Below, one piece after another: positions 35,092-48,693 of a stretch of 64,000 nt of DNA. Every line of letters begins with the position of its first letter. The first letter of the stretch is position 1. The notes below the pieces were generated by a model that was not told where the DNA came from, did not search any database, and was given only the letters and a program-made list of their open reading frames with translations. The stretch comes from Pithys albifrons albifrons (Eukaryota; Chordata; Aves; Passeriformes; Thamnophilidae). Both the position numbers and the translations under genes were made by a program. The DNA lies in the NCBI RefSeq assembly GCF_047495875.1, contig NC_092470.1, forward strand, positions 15,971,001-16,035,000, in the 5' to 3' direction.

Positions 35092-36778
35092 TCACCAATC
35101 AGTTAGTTTTTATTAGGAAAAATAAAGGAATGAGAATTTTGGAGGCTTTGGCTAAAATAACTTGTTTTCAGTTACTAGGAAAAGTATAGGGCATGGCTTA
35201 AGACAGCATAAAAAGCAAACCTTGCTTGTGTGAACAAGTTCCACTGAGATAAGAACATTCAAACTATCCAGACATCAGCAGATTGTCTTCTCTGTGTGCT
35301 CTGAAAGGGTAGATGAATCACACTACTGCAGCCAGTTCTCCCACCTGCCAATCAAGCATGTCCTATTGTGTCATCCCTATAGATTCAGGGGGCAAGATAT
35401 GAAGCAATCCTTGGGTCAGAGGTGAAGCATGTGTGTTTTGGATTCAGAACGAAGAAGAGATGTTTGACTCAAATTTCATTTCCTGTATTTGTTCTCTAAG
35501 GGAGGCCATGTTACATAAGAAGAAAGGTAATTAGGAAAAAAGTCTTTTGCTAAAGCATTAGACTGGAAAAGCTACTTCTGCTGTGGGCTTATTGTATGGC
35601 CATGGGAAAGTAATTTCTGCCATGACTCTGTTGCTTAACCATCCCAGTTTTCTTGGGATGCTCCCTGTTCTCCACCTGACCTCCCTCTTTCTAGGAAAGA
35701 AGAGATCCTGTAGGTCCAATATTCTATCTACTAGTACCACAAAGCTTTGAGAATTACATCTCAAGAGATATTAACTGTCTCTGTTTTGCAATCTTAAATC
35801 TTAGTTGTTCTGCCTACTTTTCCTGTAATACTAAGTCCCAGGAATCTGCTGGAGACAGGCTGCCCCTTACAATGCCACCATTCCTTCTGCCATAGGTCCC
35901 TGATTTTCACGGTGGCCCTGATGGAGGAGGAGACACTGACAGCATGGAAGGCAGTTGACAAGGAGTGGCCAACACCTTGCTCAGCTGGGGACCTCTCTTT
36001 AGGGAGTCCAAAAGTGGCAGCTTTCCCCTGTGGCTGGGGCATTTGACTTTCTGCAGCTTCTAAATCACCCACTTGGAATGCACTGTGCATCAGCCTGGAA
36101 GGGAGTCAAACCGTTTTATGAAAGCTGCAATTAGTGGCTTCCCACAAATAGCATCTAGCACTGACAAGTGGCTGCTATGTAATGCTGTTTATGGGCTTGT
36201 TTCAGGTAATGGAATTTCATTGCCTTTTAGGTGCTCTCGCCACAGGAAGCACATATATTTTTTCAGCTCTGTGATTTTTTCCACTAAATTGCACAAATCA
36301 TTATATTTGGGCAAGTGCATTGGAAACATTTTACTCTGCATTTATTTTGCAGCTCAAGTCCTTCATGAAAGGAAGAATAAATTTGTTCTTCTAGGAAAAT
36401 AACTGGGGCGAGAAAGCAGAGAGAAAGCAGAGATAGTGGGGAAACAAAATCTGGTCTTCACATACAGTAAATCAGTGTATCTGCACTGACTTTGTCCCTG
36501 TGTTGACTGACATTGTCAGGTGAGTGAATCCAAAATTCTCTCTCTTCATCCCCAGCTGTGGCAGCTCCTACCAACCAATTCTTGAACACATGTCTGAATC
36601 TCCATGTATGTGGCTTCCTTGGAAGCTCAGGGATGTGATGTGGAAGAGCTATTTGACTCTTCTCCTATGTAGTTATATGCGATTGCTATCTTTGTAGGAA
36701 TGGAACAAACCAACCTGGGACTTCAACTTACCTCTTTAACTGTAGTGGATGATTCAATGATGTAGCAATGATAAAATC
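35092..36778. other. No recognised gene
   Basis: Holds the 11-bp duplication at 36410. A 109-codon plus frame (36073-36402) shows no family resemblance. Confidence 0.58.
36410..36431. repeat. Exact 11-bp tandem duplication
   Basis: The unit 'gagaaagcaga' occurs twice in direct succession without mismatch. Confidence 0.9.
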
Positions 36779-36905
36779 TTTACAGCTGGGAAACACCTCT
36801 AAGATCGTCAAGTTCAACTGTTAACCCGGCACCACCATGTTCACCACAAAACCATATCTCCGAGTGTAACATCTGCACGAATTTTGAACACTTCCAACAC
36901 ATTAG
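36779..36905 (-). mobile_element. CR1 LINE 3'-end fragment
   Basis: The plus strand carries the reverse complement of a CR1 3' terminus: 'cctctaagatcgtcaagttc', then 'gttaacccggcaccaccatg', 'accacaaaaccatatctc' and 'gtaacatctgcacgaatttt'. Compared with recalled CR1 consensus it has many substitutions but few gaps, so it is a short and fairly old insertion. It holds only the 3' UTR and no coding sequence. Confidence 0.88.
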
Positions 36906-37469
36906 GTTGTGTTTAATGTGGGAACAAAAGGCAAGGGCAAGTTACATTGGTTCTGGTTGGCTTGTGTAGCATACCAGTTTACCCAGGATGATACACAGCC
37001 TCCAGAAATCCACAGTCCCTACCCGTGTGGTCCATGCTTAGCAGAGTCCTGCTGGTTGGCTGCACTGGCATTTGATAGGAAAAAGTATCCCACATGAAAA
37101 ACAGAGAAAAGAAAGCCTTTGAGACGCGATCACTTACACTGAGCCTGTTAGGTCAAGGTTAGAGGCATAAAGAGCATTTGTAAGGAAAGCTGTGCACCAA
37201 ACTGCATAGCATCCTCTTTTGTTCACGAGCCTTGCTGAAATCATAAGCCTCAAAGGGAAAAGAAGGCCATGAACCCAAGGAACAGGTGAATCAAAGGCAA
37301 AGTAGTTGCTCCAAGGGAGAAAACTTGAAATCAGGGTTGCAGAAAAACAAGGCTCATCAAAGGACAATAGCAGGTAATACTATCAAGCAGGACTAAAACA
37401 ATACAGAACTAATTAGCTCAAATATTTGCTGACATCATGGGTTTTGAGGAGAGGGGGGCATGGGATTTC
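36906..37469. other. No recognised feature
   Basis: Unique sequence between a CR1 end and the candidate element at 37470. Confidence 0.58.
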
Positions 37470-37745
37470 ATAAAACTTAATTAACTCATAGAGTAAATCA
37501 GTTTCATTCATTGCCACAACGGAGCCAATCAAGATAGGCTTACTGTTTGCTCATTTGGAAAACGATTAGGATTCCTATTTAGACTTAATTACAGTGCAAA
37601 GGTTGACAATTATCATCTTTGTGGAAGCACTGGATGCCACAGTATCTCAGCTGAACATGTGCCTGTAATTATAGACATCATTTTCTTAGCAGAAAATGTA
37701 ACCCACTTATTACCTGGATTTCATGCCTGTAATTACAGATAGTAG
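37470..37745. promoter_or_regulatory. Candidate conserved element with duplicated TGCCTGTAATTA motif
   Basis: A 17-base motif, 'tgcctgtaattatagac' (37660) and 'tgcctgtaattacagat' (37724), appears twice 64 bases apart with two differences. Other homeodomain-type cores are present ('acttaattaactc', 'gacttaattacag') with isolated CpGs ('acaacggagcc', 'aaacgattagg'). No repeat family is recognised. Function is inferred from motif density. Confidence 0.32.
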
Positions 37746-40700
37746 AAATAAAAAAATTAAGAAGAGTGTTGGTGCTGAGTTACTTTGGATCTTTTCATAG
37801 TAAATTATTTCGTGCAACTGTTTGTCACAAATTAAAATGTTGGTTTGTACTTTATACTCCTCACAGAAGTGGATTTGAAGATGTACCAAGGAATCAAACT
37901 GGCCACAGGGGTCATATTTTGACACTGCTAAGAGCAGCACTGCCTGAGCCTGGTTTGGTTCTTAAACCCTTCCTCATACCTCCTTGAAGTTTCTTGTATT
38001 ACACAGGCATGTACTTATCACCTGAGTTGTTGCAGAAGCAAACTGCTGAGAGAAACTTGGTCAGTCACTTCAGAAAATCACAGCTGGATCTGAACCACAA
38101 CTGAATAGACTTACTCTGCTGACCAAAATAAAGTACATTAATATCACAGTTTGCAAGCTATGCTTGACTACTCTCATGTTTAATACTGCCAAACAAAAAT
38201 GATAAGCAGGTAGAGATTCCTTCCTTTTGCCAGCCTAAATCCCTCCAGGAGGCTGTTTCAACTCATCGCATCCAGGGGCTGCACCATGGTTAAGATAAGA
38301 GAAAAAGAGAGTTCAAAACATTTTACAAATTAGGCAGATTAATTACAGATAAGGCAGGAGGTAAAATGAGGACATCATAAACACAAGCTTGATTCAATCC
38401 AATCTGTCACTGTCCCCTGGTCTCTGTTTATCCCACAGACTAGTAAAGAAGCTGTGTAAGAGTGCCCTTTGTAGGGAGTAGTAATGGAACAGCACAGTGT
38501 TAAGCACTAAACAGGCATCATCCCATTTAAAAATAAAGCTGAATTGGTTCCTTCCCTTAGTTTTAATTAAATTTCTTTCCAAGCCAGGGTTAGTGAGGTG
38601 GAAGGGGGCAAGACTCCAGCATTCCCCCATTTGTTTCATAGAGGACATGTCTGACCTTAGATTAATGTCTGAACCTCCCAGAGCAAATGGTACAAGTGAC
38701 TTTGAAACCAGGGCATCACATTTTCTTGGGCAGCCTCTTGACTACCTACCAGCTGAAATGTTGATTTTGCCACAGAGAGAGATGATTTGCAAGGGGTAGA
38801 AGGAAGGAATGAGTTTCCAATTATATATTCTCTTTATTTTTCATGATCCGTGAAGAAATAAAGCATTCAAAATTTTTTTCTACCTTTCCTCTGCTTCTTT
38901 TGAAAAACACTGTTTCCTGAAATGAACACTGCCCTGTTAGGATGGGAAAAAACCCTCCAGCTTTATCAGCTCAGACAATTCCTCTTCACTGTAATCAACA
39001 AATAGTGTCAGCAGGACTTCAGGGAGTGCATTTTTTGTAGCTGATTCCTGTGGAAATGCAGCTGGGAGTCTGGAGGCAAAGGCTTTTTTTTTTTTATATT
39101 GGTTGTTCAGAAATATTAACTTGTGTTTTCATTATTTTTTTTCATAGGTGTAGATAAAAGGGAAGAAAACAAGGTTTTGAACATTGGCTGTGTCCTTTTG
39201 AAAGTTTACTGTTCAGGTGCTTTTAATATTGCCTGAATGCTGAGCATTTTGTAAGGAGAATAAAAATAGTCATAAAAATAATACAGCAGGAAAAATAAGT
39301 CCTCACATTGTTTGAGGTGCTTTTAAAGCTGAAGGCCTTTGCTTTTATTTTGTGTCTTATATCATAGTCTCTGGAGCTTTATGTAGCTATGGAGCCTGCA
39401 TGGTATTATTGTGTTGCTTTGGAAAAGCTGAGAGGGTGGATTTTTTGATGTCTTGGCTCCCAGCTGCCTGGCAGCAAGGAGCTCCTTCAGATGTCAACAG
39501 AGAATCCTACCCATCTCCAGGCTTAAGAGCAAGTTAAAACCCTGGAATGCCAGATACTGTTCAGAGTGACAGCAGGAGGACTTCCACATGTCTTTTCAGA
39601 TGGGACCTCAGTGCTAGAGCATCTTGCTCACTCCAGGCAAGTCAGAACAGGGCAGCCATGCCCTTGCCACAGTCTTCAGTGCAGAATGAATGAGCTCTCT
39701 TTTGAACTGCTGAACTAAAAATTCCTCTCCTGGCCAAGCTGCTGTGGTGGGTGGGATGATGTGAGAGAAGAGAGCTGTTCAGTGAATGAAATATCAATAG
39801 GTGTGCATGTGTGGGTGGTGGGAGCAGCTGACTTGCCAAACTCACTTGAATTCACTCCATGAAGCTGAGCACATTTGGGAAATCTGGCAGTGTTTGATTG
39901 CCTGGTACCTGTAAAAGCTCATTTGGAATACCTGGTAACTCCAACCAACTGACAACCAACTAGTTGCAATGATCAGGAATTCAAAAAAATACAGAGCATC
40001 AACAACTATTCCCACTTGTTTAAACAGTTTAAAAAGGATAATAGTTTAAAAGAAAAAGAGAGCAAGGAGAGAGGACTCCTCTTAACAGAAGGGAGAAGGA
40101 GGAAATGAATGGAGCAGAGATTTGTTAGCATACACCAAATCACTGATTTTGTGCAGAACTAGTTGTGCCACTTCAGTGTTTATTTACTCACTACAGGAGT
40201 GCCAGGCATGAAAACAGACACGGAAACTTAGTGGCACACAGGTATCCATTATCTGGCGGTAAAGCCATGTGAGCGCCCAAAGCAGCAGCTGCAGTGCTTT
40301 GCATAGCTCCTGCCTTTGGAGTGAACAAAATCAAAAGCTTAAAGATGGGGTTTTGAGTTCAAAGCCAACATTGTAATGTGTGGTTACTGGTCACTGGCCT
40401 TGGGAAGATGGGAAAAAAAGATTCAGGAGCAAACAAACACATGCTGTAAACAACCTCCTGCAAGCTTCACAGCTACAATTATATCAAACTCCTTCAGCAT
40501 CAGAAATCTTGAGTTGCATTTGCTTTTCTCCCTCACCCATCTTCAGTATCATCTTTTTTCTTTTTTTGTGAGATGGTGCCAAAACTGTATGTTTCTGTAC
40601 GAACCAGAAGCACTCCAAACAACTCTGTTGTTTTAACATTTTTGAACAAATCTCATAGATGGAAGAAGTTATGACGTGTCAACATGAGTTTTGAAAAACA

Positions 40701-43099
40701 AGTTAATTTTCATATCCTTATCTGAATGAACTCTCTCTGTGTATATTAACTGAGTATTCTGTTTTTAACTCTTGGAATTGCTACCAACTTAATAGTCATG
40801 ACCTTGCAGAGTTATAAGCACCATGAGAAGTCAAGAAAAGTTCATTTTGTGTTATAAAGATTTCTGGTGGTTAAGCCTGAAACAGACTATAATTGGAGTT
40901 TTACATTGCAAAGATAAGTAGCTGAGGCAGCTGTAGTGTTATACAGATGTATAAAAAAAATGTTAGCTTACTACTGCCATCACTAACTATAAGAATGAGC
41001 AGAGAGGGACTTGCTTCCCTTGCTTTTTACTGCAGGTGTTTCATATCAGCATTTTTAGCTGTGCTATTCAAAGGAGAGAGTGAGTTGTGAAAACTTTGTG
41101 TGGAACAGGAATTTTGTGATTAATAGAGAAGACCTTGGATGCACACAGGTCTGAGTTGTATCAGTGTATTCAGTGAGGATGAGAAGCAATGCCTGAGCTA
41201 TGCTAGGCCCCTCCACAGGATGACTGTAAAATTGTTTTTGAGAGAGATCCAGGTACATCTTATGCAAAAAATTAATCCAAGTACTCAAACCCAAGCAATC
41301 TGTTTTTGATACAGAGTGCATCATCTTAGTGAGCTGGAGAGACAGACAATTAATGGTGAAGTGGCCCATATCACCTTGGCTTTGGTGTTTGGGGTTTTTG
41401 AGTGGCTTACTTTGAAAAAGAGGTACAGAAATAAATGCCTTCTGAATATGCTATTAACTCGAGAGTATTTGGAGGGAGAGGAGCTTGTTGTACATGAAAA
41501 ATATCCTTGGGAACCAGTGCTAAACATTATGCAAAGTGAACCTGGCAGAAATGATGGGGAGCAGAACAGAACTGCTAAACAGGTTTGTTGTGGTTTAACA
41601 CGTGTCTTCTGAAGGAAACCTTCAGTGCTGGGCAGAAAGAAGCCTGCAGAGGACTGTGGGAAGAGGCAGAGCCAGCCTTCCATAGGAACACCTCTTCCAA
41701 GGATATGATGCAAAGAAACATGGTAAGCTACATTTCTAGCACAGCTCAGTGCTGTGCACTGCATGTACATTAAGGCATTGTTTGCTCTTGGCTTCAGTCA
41801 GGCTGTGGTGATCAATAATTTCTCTCTAAGGCCTTCCAGTTCTCCCTGAAGGAAATCCTGGAGGTGGCCACTCCAAGTCACACCTGATTTGCAAGCAGAC
41901 AGCTTCTTGTATGGGAAAAATGAATGTCCAATTTGTTCAGCAGGGAAGTACGTTTTGAATCTCAGTGTAATCTGACTCCCTGGATCAGGAGAGATAGTGC
42001 ATGGGTTTTGAGACAGAAATATATGCTGCTCTTGAAGTGGTTGGGAAAAAGCAGGGATCTGTGTGGGAAAGCTGGAGAAATGGCAGGAGGGAAAAGAATA
42101 ATTACATGCATTAGTGGTTTATGCCTTCCAGACATTTACAAACTCTGGGTAATGCAACTCAGAGGGAATTTTAGTCATTCCAAGGAGGCTGCATGATTTA
42201 AAAGGGCAGAAGGGTTGCAGTTTGCTCTATGGTTTAACCCACAAATAAAACTCCCATCACCCGGATGAATATCTGGAAGGAATTTGGGGTTGCATTTTTA
42301 GGAGCACAGACATTAATAAGGCATAGCTTTATTGCCTCTGTGACCTATCACCTCAGCATCGTCTGGCCCTGTGCTGCTCATGGGATGGAGAGGTTAATGT
42401 GTAAAACACACCACAGCTTCAACAGATTTGGGGAAACAAAGACAGTCTTGCGGTTGTTGCACTTCTGATTTTTTTTGCAGATGACATTGCTTGCTCTTTC
42501 TGCTCCATGCCTTAAAGACAACCTACCCAATCCATTTTCCTTTGCTGGCCTACTCCCTTCCTTGTAGAGAGAACTAAAACCAAGGTAGTGTGCAGCTGAA
42601 GGGCCAGTGGCCATCATCAGGCCATGATCTATTTAAATTCAAACTCCAACTGTTATAAGTCCCTTTAATATTCTCCTACGTGTTTCATTCAGTGATATTT
42701 TCCAGTCCTTTTCCTAAATAGCTGCTACCTTAGAAAAGTGTTCCTCAATGAATTCCACTTACAGAGGCCACTTCATTTTATGTAATACATATTGTTATCA
42801 CAAGAAATGAGTTCTCTCAGCATTTTTCATAATAACCTATACTCCATGTAGCATTATCCCTTTTTCATTCCATTCCATCCTTGTGTTTTCCATATTTTTC
42901 ACATTTCAGTATGTTTTTCTGCTTTGGTTTTTGACATATAAAGATCAGACATATATCAGTATCAATAAAATCCCTCAATCTGCTTTGTGATGAACAACAG
43001 ATGAGAATGACAGCAGTGAAAAAAAAACCTCCAAGTACTCTCCTTTCTTGAAGGACATTAAAGGACTTGAGAAAAAAATATTTGGAACTGGGATGAGAA
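37746..43099. other. No recognised gene
   Basis: The longest frame is 149 codons on the minus strand (41321-41770, ATG start). It is rich in S, F, L and C as expected from antisense of purine-rich DNA and has no domain I know. Confidence 0.57.
39084..39094. repeat. T homopolymer
   Basis: A run of about 11 T. Confidence 0.9.
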
Positions 43100-43225
43100 C
43101 TTCAGTCTACTGAGGGTTTAATGTTTATCCTTATTTTATTAGGAAAGGGAAACAGAGGCAGCAGGACTTGCCCAAATGAGTCAGTCATTCAGCCTAAGCG
43201 GATGTGCTGGCATGATTCTGGCATC
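43100..43225 (-). mobile_element. Possible ancient MIR-like SINE fragment
   Basis: The plus strand contains 'tattttattaggaaagggaa', 'acagaggcagcaggacttgc' and 'ccaaatgagtcagtcattca' in that order. This resembles the reverse complement of the MIR core ('ttacagatgaggaaactgaggca...acttgcccaaggtcacacagc'). MIR and related CORE-SINEs are ancient amniote repeats and would be expected to be this diverged in a bird. The call rests on recalled consensus and a moderate match. Confidence 0.42.
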
Positions 43226-46200
43226 TTTCAGAAATACCAAGACGTATTTTGATTGTGAAATACTTTCTGAAGTGCATTATCAGGGAGCCTCAAAGGGGTT
43301 CATTTCAGAGCTAGCAGTTTGAAGCTCTTCTGATGTGAAGGAAAAGTAGATAATTCCTCATATTACAATCAGTCCATGAGCAAGGACCCAGAACAATCAA
43401 ATTCTGCTCCTTTACCCTTTATGACATACTTCACATCTTGTTACAGCACTAGGAGAGAGTCTGAGCCAATGGAAGTTGGAACAAAACTGCACCGTTGCAG
43501 CAATGAGTAGGACTGAGAGTAACTGAACTTGGACACACGGGGAAATTTTAAGAGCTTTCTTTGATCCATTTACTGGGGAAATACCACCAGGGTAATTTAG
43601 TTCCTGCCACTTCAGGTGTAAAGTGATTTTAGTGATGATGGAAATTTCTGTAGTGATACACTCATGATTTGCTTCCTTTCTTCTGTCCCTCTTGGAACAT
43701 CTCACCAGAGTAATTGGCTCGTGGTTCAGGCTGTAATTTGGTTCATGATTAAAGTTCTCTCTCTGCCTTGTACTTTCACTGTCCTCAACATTCATTCCAA
43801 AAGGGACTCTAGCACAGGTAACTGGTGACCATTGCTAATCCTGAATTGCCAAGGAAAAACGTGGAGCTGCAGTGTCAGGTGTTGAAGGATATTGAAGTGA
43901 CTAATCACAGCTCCATTCCCAATCCAGTCACTTCAGAAAGCCAGAACAAAATGTGTTGTGTGTGGCACTAAAAGGCAAAATAAAACTTGAAAATACAACA
44001 GGAGCTGCAGAGAAATCAACACAGGCTGCTAAATTAACTTCAGAAGCAGAATGAGTGTTGGGTTGATGCCCCATAGTCATCTGCAGCTGCCTTATAATTT
44101 CTGGAAGAACTGTCACCTTCCTGCTGGCTCAGGTGTGCAGCATGGTGCTGCCCTGTTCTAAAGCCTTTCAGACTCTCCTTAGGTAGGAGTAGAAGTCTGA
44201 ATATATTTTATATTCTAGTAAGGTCTCAGCGAGGAGGATACGTGCTGTGATGAATAAAAAATGAGGCATGCAGAGAGTAGTCTAAAACACCCATTTTAAC
44301 CGGTTGCTTTGATTTTCTTATGGATAAGGTTGCCATTGTTATTTGAAAAATGTGAAAATCAGCTTTTTTAATATTTTTTTTTAAGTAGAGGGTGGAGAAG
44401 TCTAAACTGCAGGTATTTTCATTGTGAGCATTTTCAGAAAAATGCCTTGCAAATGTATTTCTATAAAGAGCACACATGGCTTAGGCTGCTTCGACAGTAG
44501 CCAAAGCAAGCAGCAAAACATGTGATTGCCTCCAGCCTGCTCCCAGGGTTTTGTTCCCCTGCCAAAAGCTGAGACATACACTCACAGCATGAGGCAGCAA
44601 ACTTCTCTGGCTTTATGTGCTCTCACATGAGGTGGGTTTAACATAAGAGACTCTTATGCTTTCCTTGTATCTCCGCTTCTATTTCTTCCTTAAGGTCTTG
44701 GTCTAAGAAAATAATGTGGAAGTCATTCTGGATCTAGTGATATTGAAGGCAGATGAAACAACTTTGCTAGTTGCAGCACATATTTATCAAGACATCTGGG
44801 CTCCTGAATGCTTTTGAAAGACCAGTATCAGTGTGTTTCATCAGGTTGCTTCTGTTTTGTGCCTGTGGATGGCCAGATATTGGGAGATTTCTTAGATACT
44901 GTGTATGTTTCCTAAGGCAGTTCAGAATATAGGGTCAATATGCTGGAAGAACATATGGTGTCTGCTCAGGAGGATCTGAATAGATACAGGTGTTTTCCTG
45001 ATGTATCTTTCTGACACTTGAGAAACTTGGGATGAGCTCCATATATTGTTGGTGGCGCATCATGCTCTAAGCAGGAGATGAATCCCATCATCTCAGGGCA
45101 ACCTTTCTTAACCTTGCTTTCAGCCTGCCTCTTCCCTGAGATCCCCCTCAGTTGTCCAGGGTAAGGAAATCATCTATAATTCCTGTCTACAAGGGTTTAG
45201 TCCCTTAGATATCATCATTGGCATTGGAAGCCTTTCATCAATTAAAAGTAGTTGGCTGCTCTTTGGTGCAGATAAACCTCTGTAGGCAACAGTAAAGAGC
45301 TTTTTGCTGTTCTGTTACCCTGGAGGAGGTGAAGTGCTGGAGGCTGCTGCACTTGCATCTTGAGCCCTTTTGCAAACATCAGCATGGCCCTGATCTTCAC
45401 AGATGCTTTAATGGAAATGGACATGAAGAAAATGTGAGCACTTGTCTTACCAAATCCTGGTTCACAATTCATGCAATAGCTGGATATACAAGCCTGGAGT
45501 CTGCAGAGCATGTTTTCAGTATGGGCCTTGAGGAGTCTGCCCAGTCTATACGAAGTATGTGTGTCTTCTGGCAAACATAAAATCCCCAGATCTATTAGAG
45601 TGGAAATAGATCATGTCAGAGAGAAATTTTGATCACCCATGTGTAATTTTCTCATATACAGATGTCAGCTTTCATAAAACCTATGGGTTCAGTTTCAGAT
45701 TAATGTGAAAGTTTTGCCCCCATTTAGTTTTTATCACTTAAGAAAGGTTGACTGGATTCTTAAAATTTTGTCAGCCCTGATTAAATCAATCTGTAGAAAT
45801 CATCTGGTAGAACCTTGGCACAAGTCTGTATTTGGAAATTTTCATTTGAACTGTCTTTTGCTCCGCTTTTGCTTATACATTAAAACAGATGGACAGTAAT
45901 GCTCTGTCATCTGCTGTTCTTGGGTTATGTGGATCATAAGAGATGTTATTAGATGAAGAATCATTTTTTGAGGGTTTATTTGTCGAATTGTTTCTGTGGG
46001 TCTTTTGCCTATGGAGGAGCAGGAGCAAGTTACAAAAGCTTTGGAGCTATATCAGTAAGTCCAAAGCCTCTAACCCAGATCCTCTTCAGTCTTTCCCTCC
46101 TTTTTCTGCTTCTGAACAAAGAGCTACAGATAGAGATCGCAATGCAGAACTAGGAGAAGTCATCTCCTGAACATGTTCATGCATGTAGAATATTTCCCAG

Positions 46201-47308
46201 AAGCAAATGCATTTTTCTAATCTCAAGACTGCTTTGTGCATTGAGATCAGATCTTAAGCAATAGAAATTCACTGCCAGACTTCCCCTCTGCTATGTAAAA
46301 ATTCTGCATATCAAAGGTATCATGGACAGGATTCATCTGTACAAAATTGATTTATTAGAACTTGTGAAGCCAGATTTTATTCACATGGGATTGCAGGTCA
46401 GCACCATGGTTTGACTGTGGAATGCCATCACTGAAAAGTGTTTCACTTATTTAATGTCTAAACAGAGTCAGAAACGGGGAGAAGCATCTTGAATAACCAA
46501 CAAAAAAAGTGGGGGTGCAGAGATTTCTGCCAGTTGTTTCAGGCATCCAACAATGCCTTGGATCTGTCTGATCAGCTTGGAAAGTTACTATATAAGATTA
46601 AAAATTTTTAGGTGCTGAAAGCTTGTTTTTTTAAGAGATCTGTTTTTATGAAGCACCTGTATTTCCCTGTGGTACTCAAAGTGTAACAGTCTCTGTCTGT
46701 CTGCAGCCTCCCTCACTGCGAGGGCTGTAAGGCTGACAGCTCTGGTGTGTCTTCTTCTGCCATGTACTTTCCCTCTGAGAGCTGAGCTGACCCCATATTT
46801 TAAATATCCACAAAGAGTTTCAGACAGGAGGAAACTCCTGGATGCTTTGTGGGTGACCCTGAGCATCAACTGAGTCAGACCTCTGTGCACTGGGGGTAAA
46901 CCAAGCTCCTCACAGTCTCTGAGCTGTCAAGTGTCATGGGCAGCTTGAAGAGCCCTTATCTGCCTTTTAAACTGATAGAAATCACAAAATCTTAGTTTCT
47001 TATAGGCTGACTTCTTTTATTTTAGCTTATACTGGGACTGCCAAACTAAGGTAATTTATACACAAATATGCCAAGCCATCAAAACCCAGAGTTTTGAATT
47101 ACCAAGGTATTTCAGATGCAAAATCCTTACTATTCAATCTTCTTTCCTGCTGCAAGACATAAAACTAGATACCTAATCACACTCTCTGCTAGATTTGCTT
47201 TATATTAAAATAGTTTGCTTGCTTTGCTGAGTAAGCTATTCCTGTGTCTGGTTCTGATAACAGGATTTCAATCACATAACCTTGAATCAGATAGAGACCA
47301 GTGGAAGT
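43226..47308. other. No recognised gene
   Basis: Longest frame 127 codons, minus (43412-43795, ATG start), without motifs. Frames near 45242-45580 overlap on both strands. Confidence 0.57.
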
Positions 47309-47374
47309 AGCTTCTTTATAAGTAGGATTAAACTTCTTTAAGAGTGGAATTGAACTTCTTTAAAAGTGGCATGA
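47309..47374. repeat. 22-bp tandem repeat, three imperfect copies
   Basis: Three consecutive 22-base units share 'a(a/g)cttcttta.a(a/g)agtgg'-like sequence: 47309-47330, 47331-47352 and 47353-47374. Divergence between copies indicates an old local duplication. No unit repeats elsewhere that I saw. Confidence 0.88.
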
Positions 47375-48487
47375 ATCAGACTGGCATAAGCATAGAGAGC
47401 TGAATCATGTTCTCTGTGTTGCATTCACAGCCATTATATGGAGATAAAAGGGACGAAGGAGAGATATCGTGAGGAAAATGCAGTAATAATGATATCTGAG
47501 GATGTTTCTTATTTGGTTTTTAAAGTGTAAAATATTAAGCTGGTCAGTGAGGGAATGACATAGGCAGAATTATGTATTCTTGAAAATTTATATAGATTCT
47601 GAGGAAAATGGAAGTTAGGATGTACTTGCATGAAAGGTGGCTTGAATGTTTAAAGCAGATCTAAAAGTTTGTAGGTAATTTTACATTTAAAGAAACAAAT
47701 GCATTGAATATTCCCCCAGTGCAGCCAAAAAAACCTTTTGGGTCTGTGTGTGGATGTATTGACTCAATGCTACTTATTCACAGAGCTCCTCTGAACAACC
47801 TGAACCCTTCAACAGAAACAGTTGTTTACAAAGGTAAGAGACAGCCATGATCCTTATTCATTGCAAGTGTGCCTGTGTCTGGATGAAATGGGGGACAAAT
47901 TTAAAATCTCATTCACCTGATGGATGTGGAAGGAAAGCCACAGAAGCTGAGGACACTCCACCCAAAAGAAGCTTCTCTCTTGCTGTCAGTGTCCAGGAAG
48001 CTTCTGTAGTGCAGATGTGACAGCAACAGCAAAACCTGCCTCATCATCCTGTCCCTTGAAGAAGCCGTAAGTATTTGGAACTACACAGAAGAGTTGCTGG
48101 GAGGCCAGGGAGGCCAGACTCTGCAAAATAGCAAACATTATCTATCCATCCTGGTGTAGTGTCCTAGTTACTTGTGGGCCCGTTGTCTAAACCCCATCAA
48201 AGTAAAAGCACAGTGCTGCTATCTGTTGTTTTTCTGGTTTAGATTTTGTTTTCAAAATGTTTTCAGCACGTTGACTTATGGTTCTGAAACCCTGTAATTC
48301 TTCGACAGAAAATGTTTGGCTTGGTTTGTTAATCAGAATTGTGACTCCAAGTATCCATCTGACACAAAGGACTTGCGTGAGTGGTCGTGATGAAGCATGA
48401 GAGGATTATTATAACCACCCTCAGGAAAGCTCCATCTCCTCAGGTCCCTACCACCTGGCAGAACAACTTTGTTGGAGGTGGAATGGA
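47375..48487. other. No recognised feature
   Basis: No frame above 60 codons and no repeat family. Confidence 0.6.
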
Positions 48488-48503
48488 TCAGGATATATCC
48501 TGA
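48488..48503. repeat. Perfect 16-bp palindrome
   Basis: TCAGGATATATCCTGA equals its reverse complement. One 16-bp palindrome is about what chance gives in 64 kb. Confidence 0.93.
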
Positions 48504-48673
48504 GATGTTGCAAGTCTAGGGGCTGCTCTGCTTAGGATGGGATTTTTTTATTGTGAAAGAGTTTAACTCGATTTGTCATCTCATTGTGGGGCACACTAAA
48601 TTTAGGCTGGAAAAATAAGGGACTTGATGAACAGAGATGTTCTGGAGTAACCTCTGAAGACCAAAAGTGGTGA

Positions 48674-48693
48674 CAAAAGCAGTACTGCTTTTG
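48674..48693. repeat. Perfect 20-bp palindrome
   Basis: CAAAAGCAGT-ACTGCTTTTG is a gapless palindrome centred on GTAC. At this length and with a mixed base composition it is unlikely by chance in a window of this size. Confidence 0.95.

Noticed and set aside
41321..41770. 149-codon minus-strand frame with ATG
   Set aside because: No domain or motif, composition typical of antisense purine-rich DNA, and the length is reachable by chance in 64 kb.
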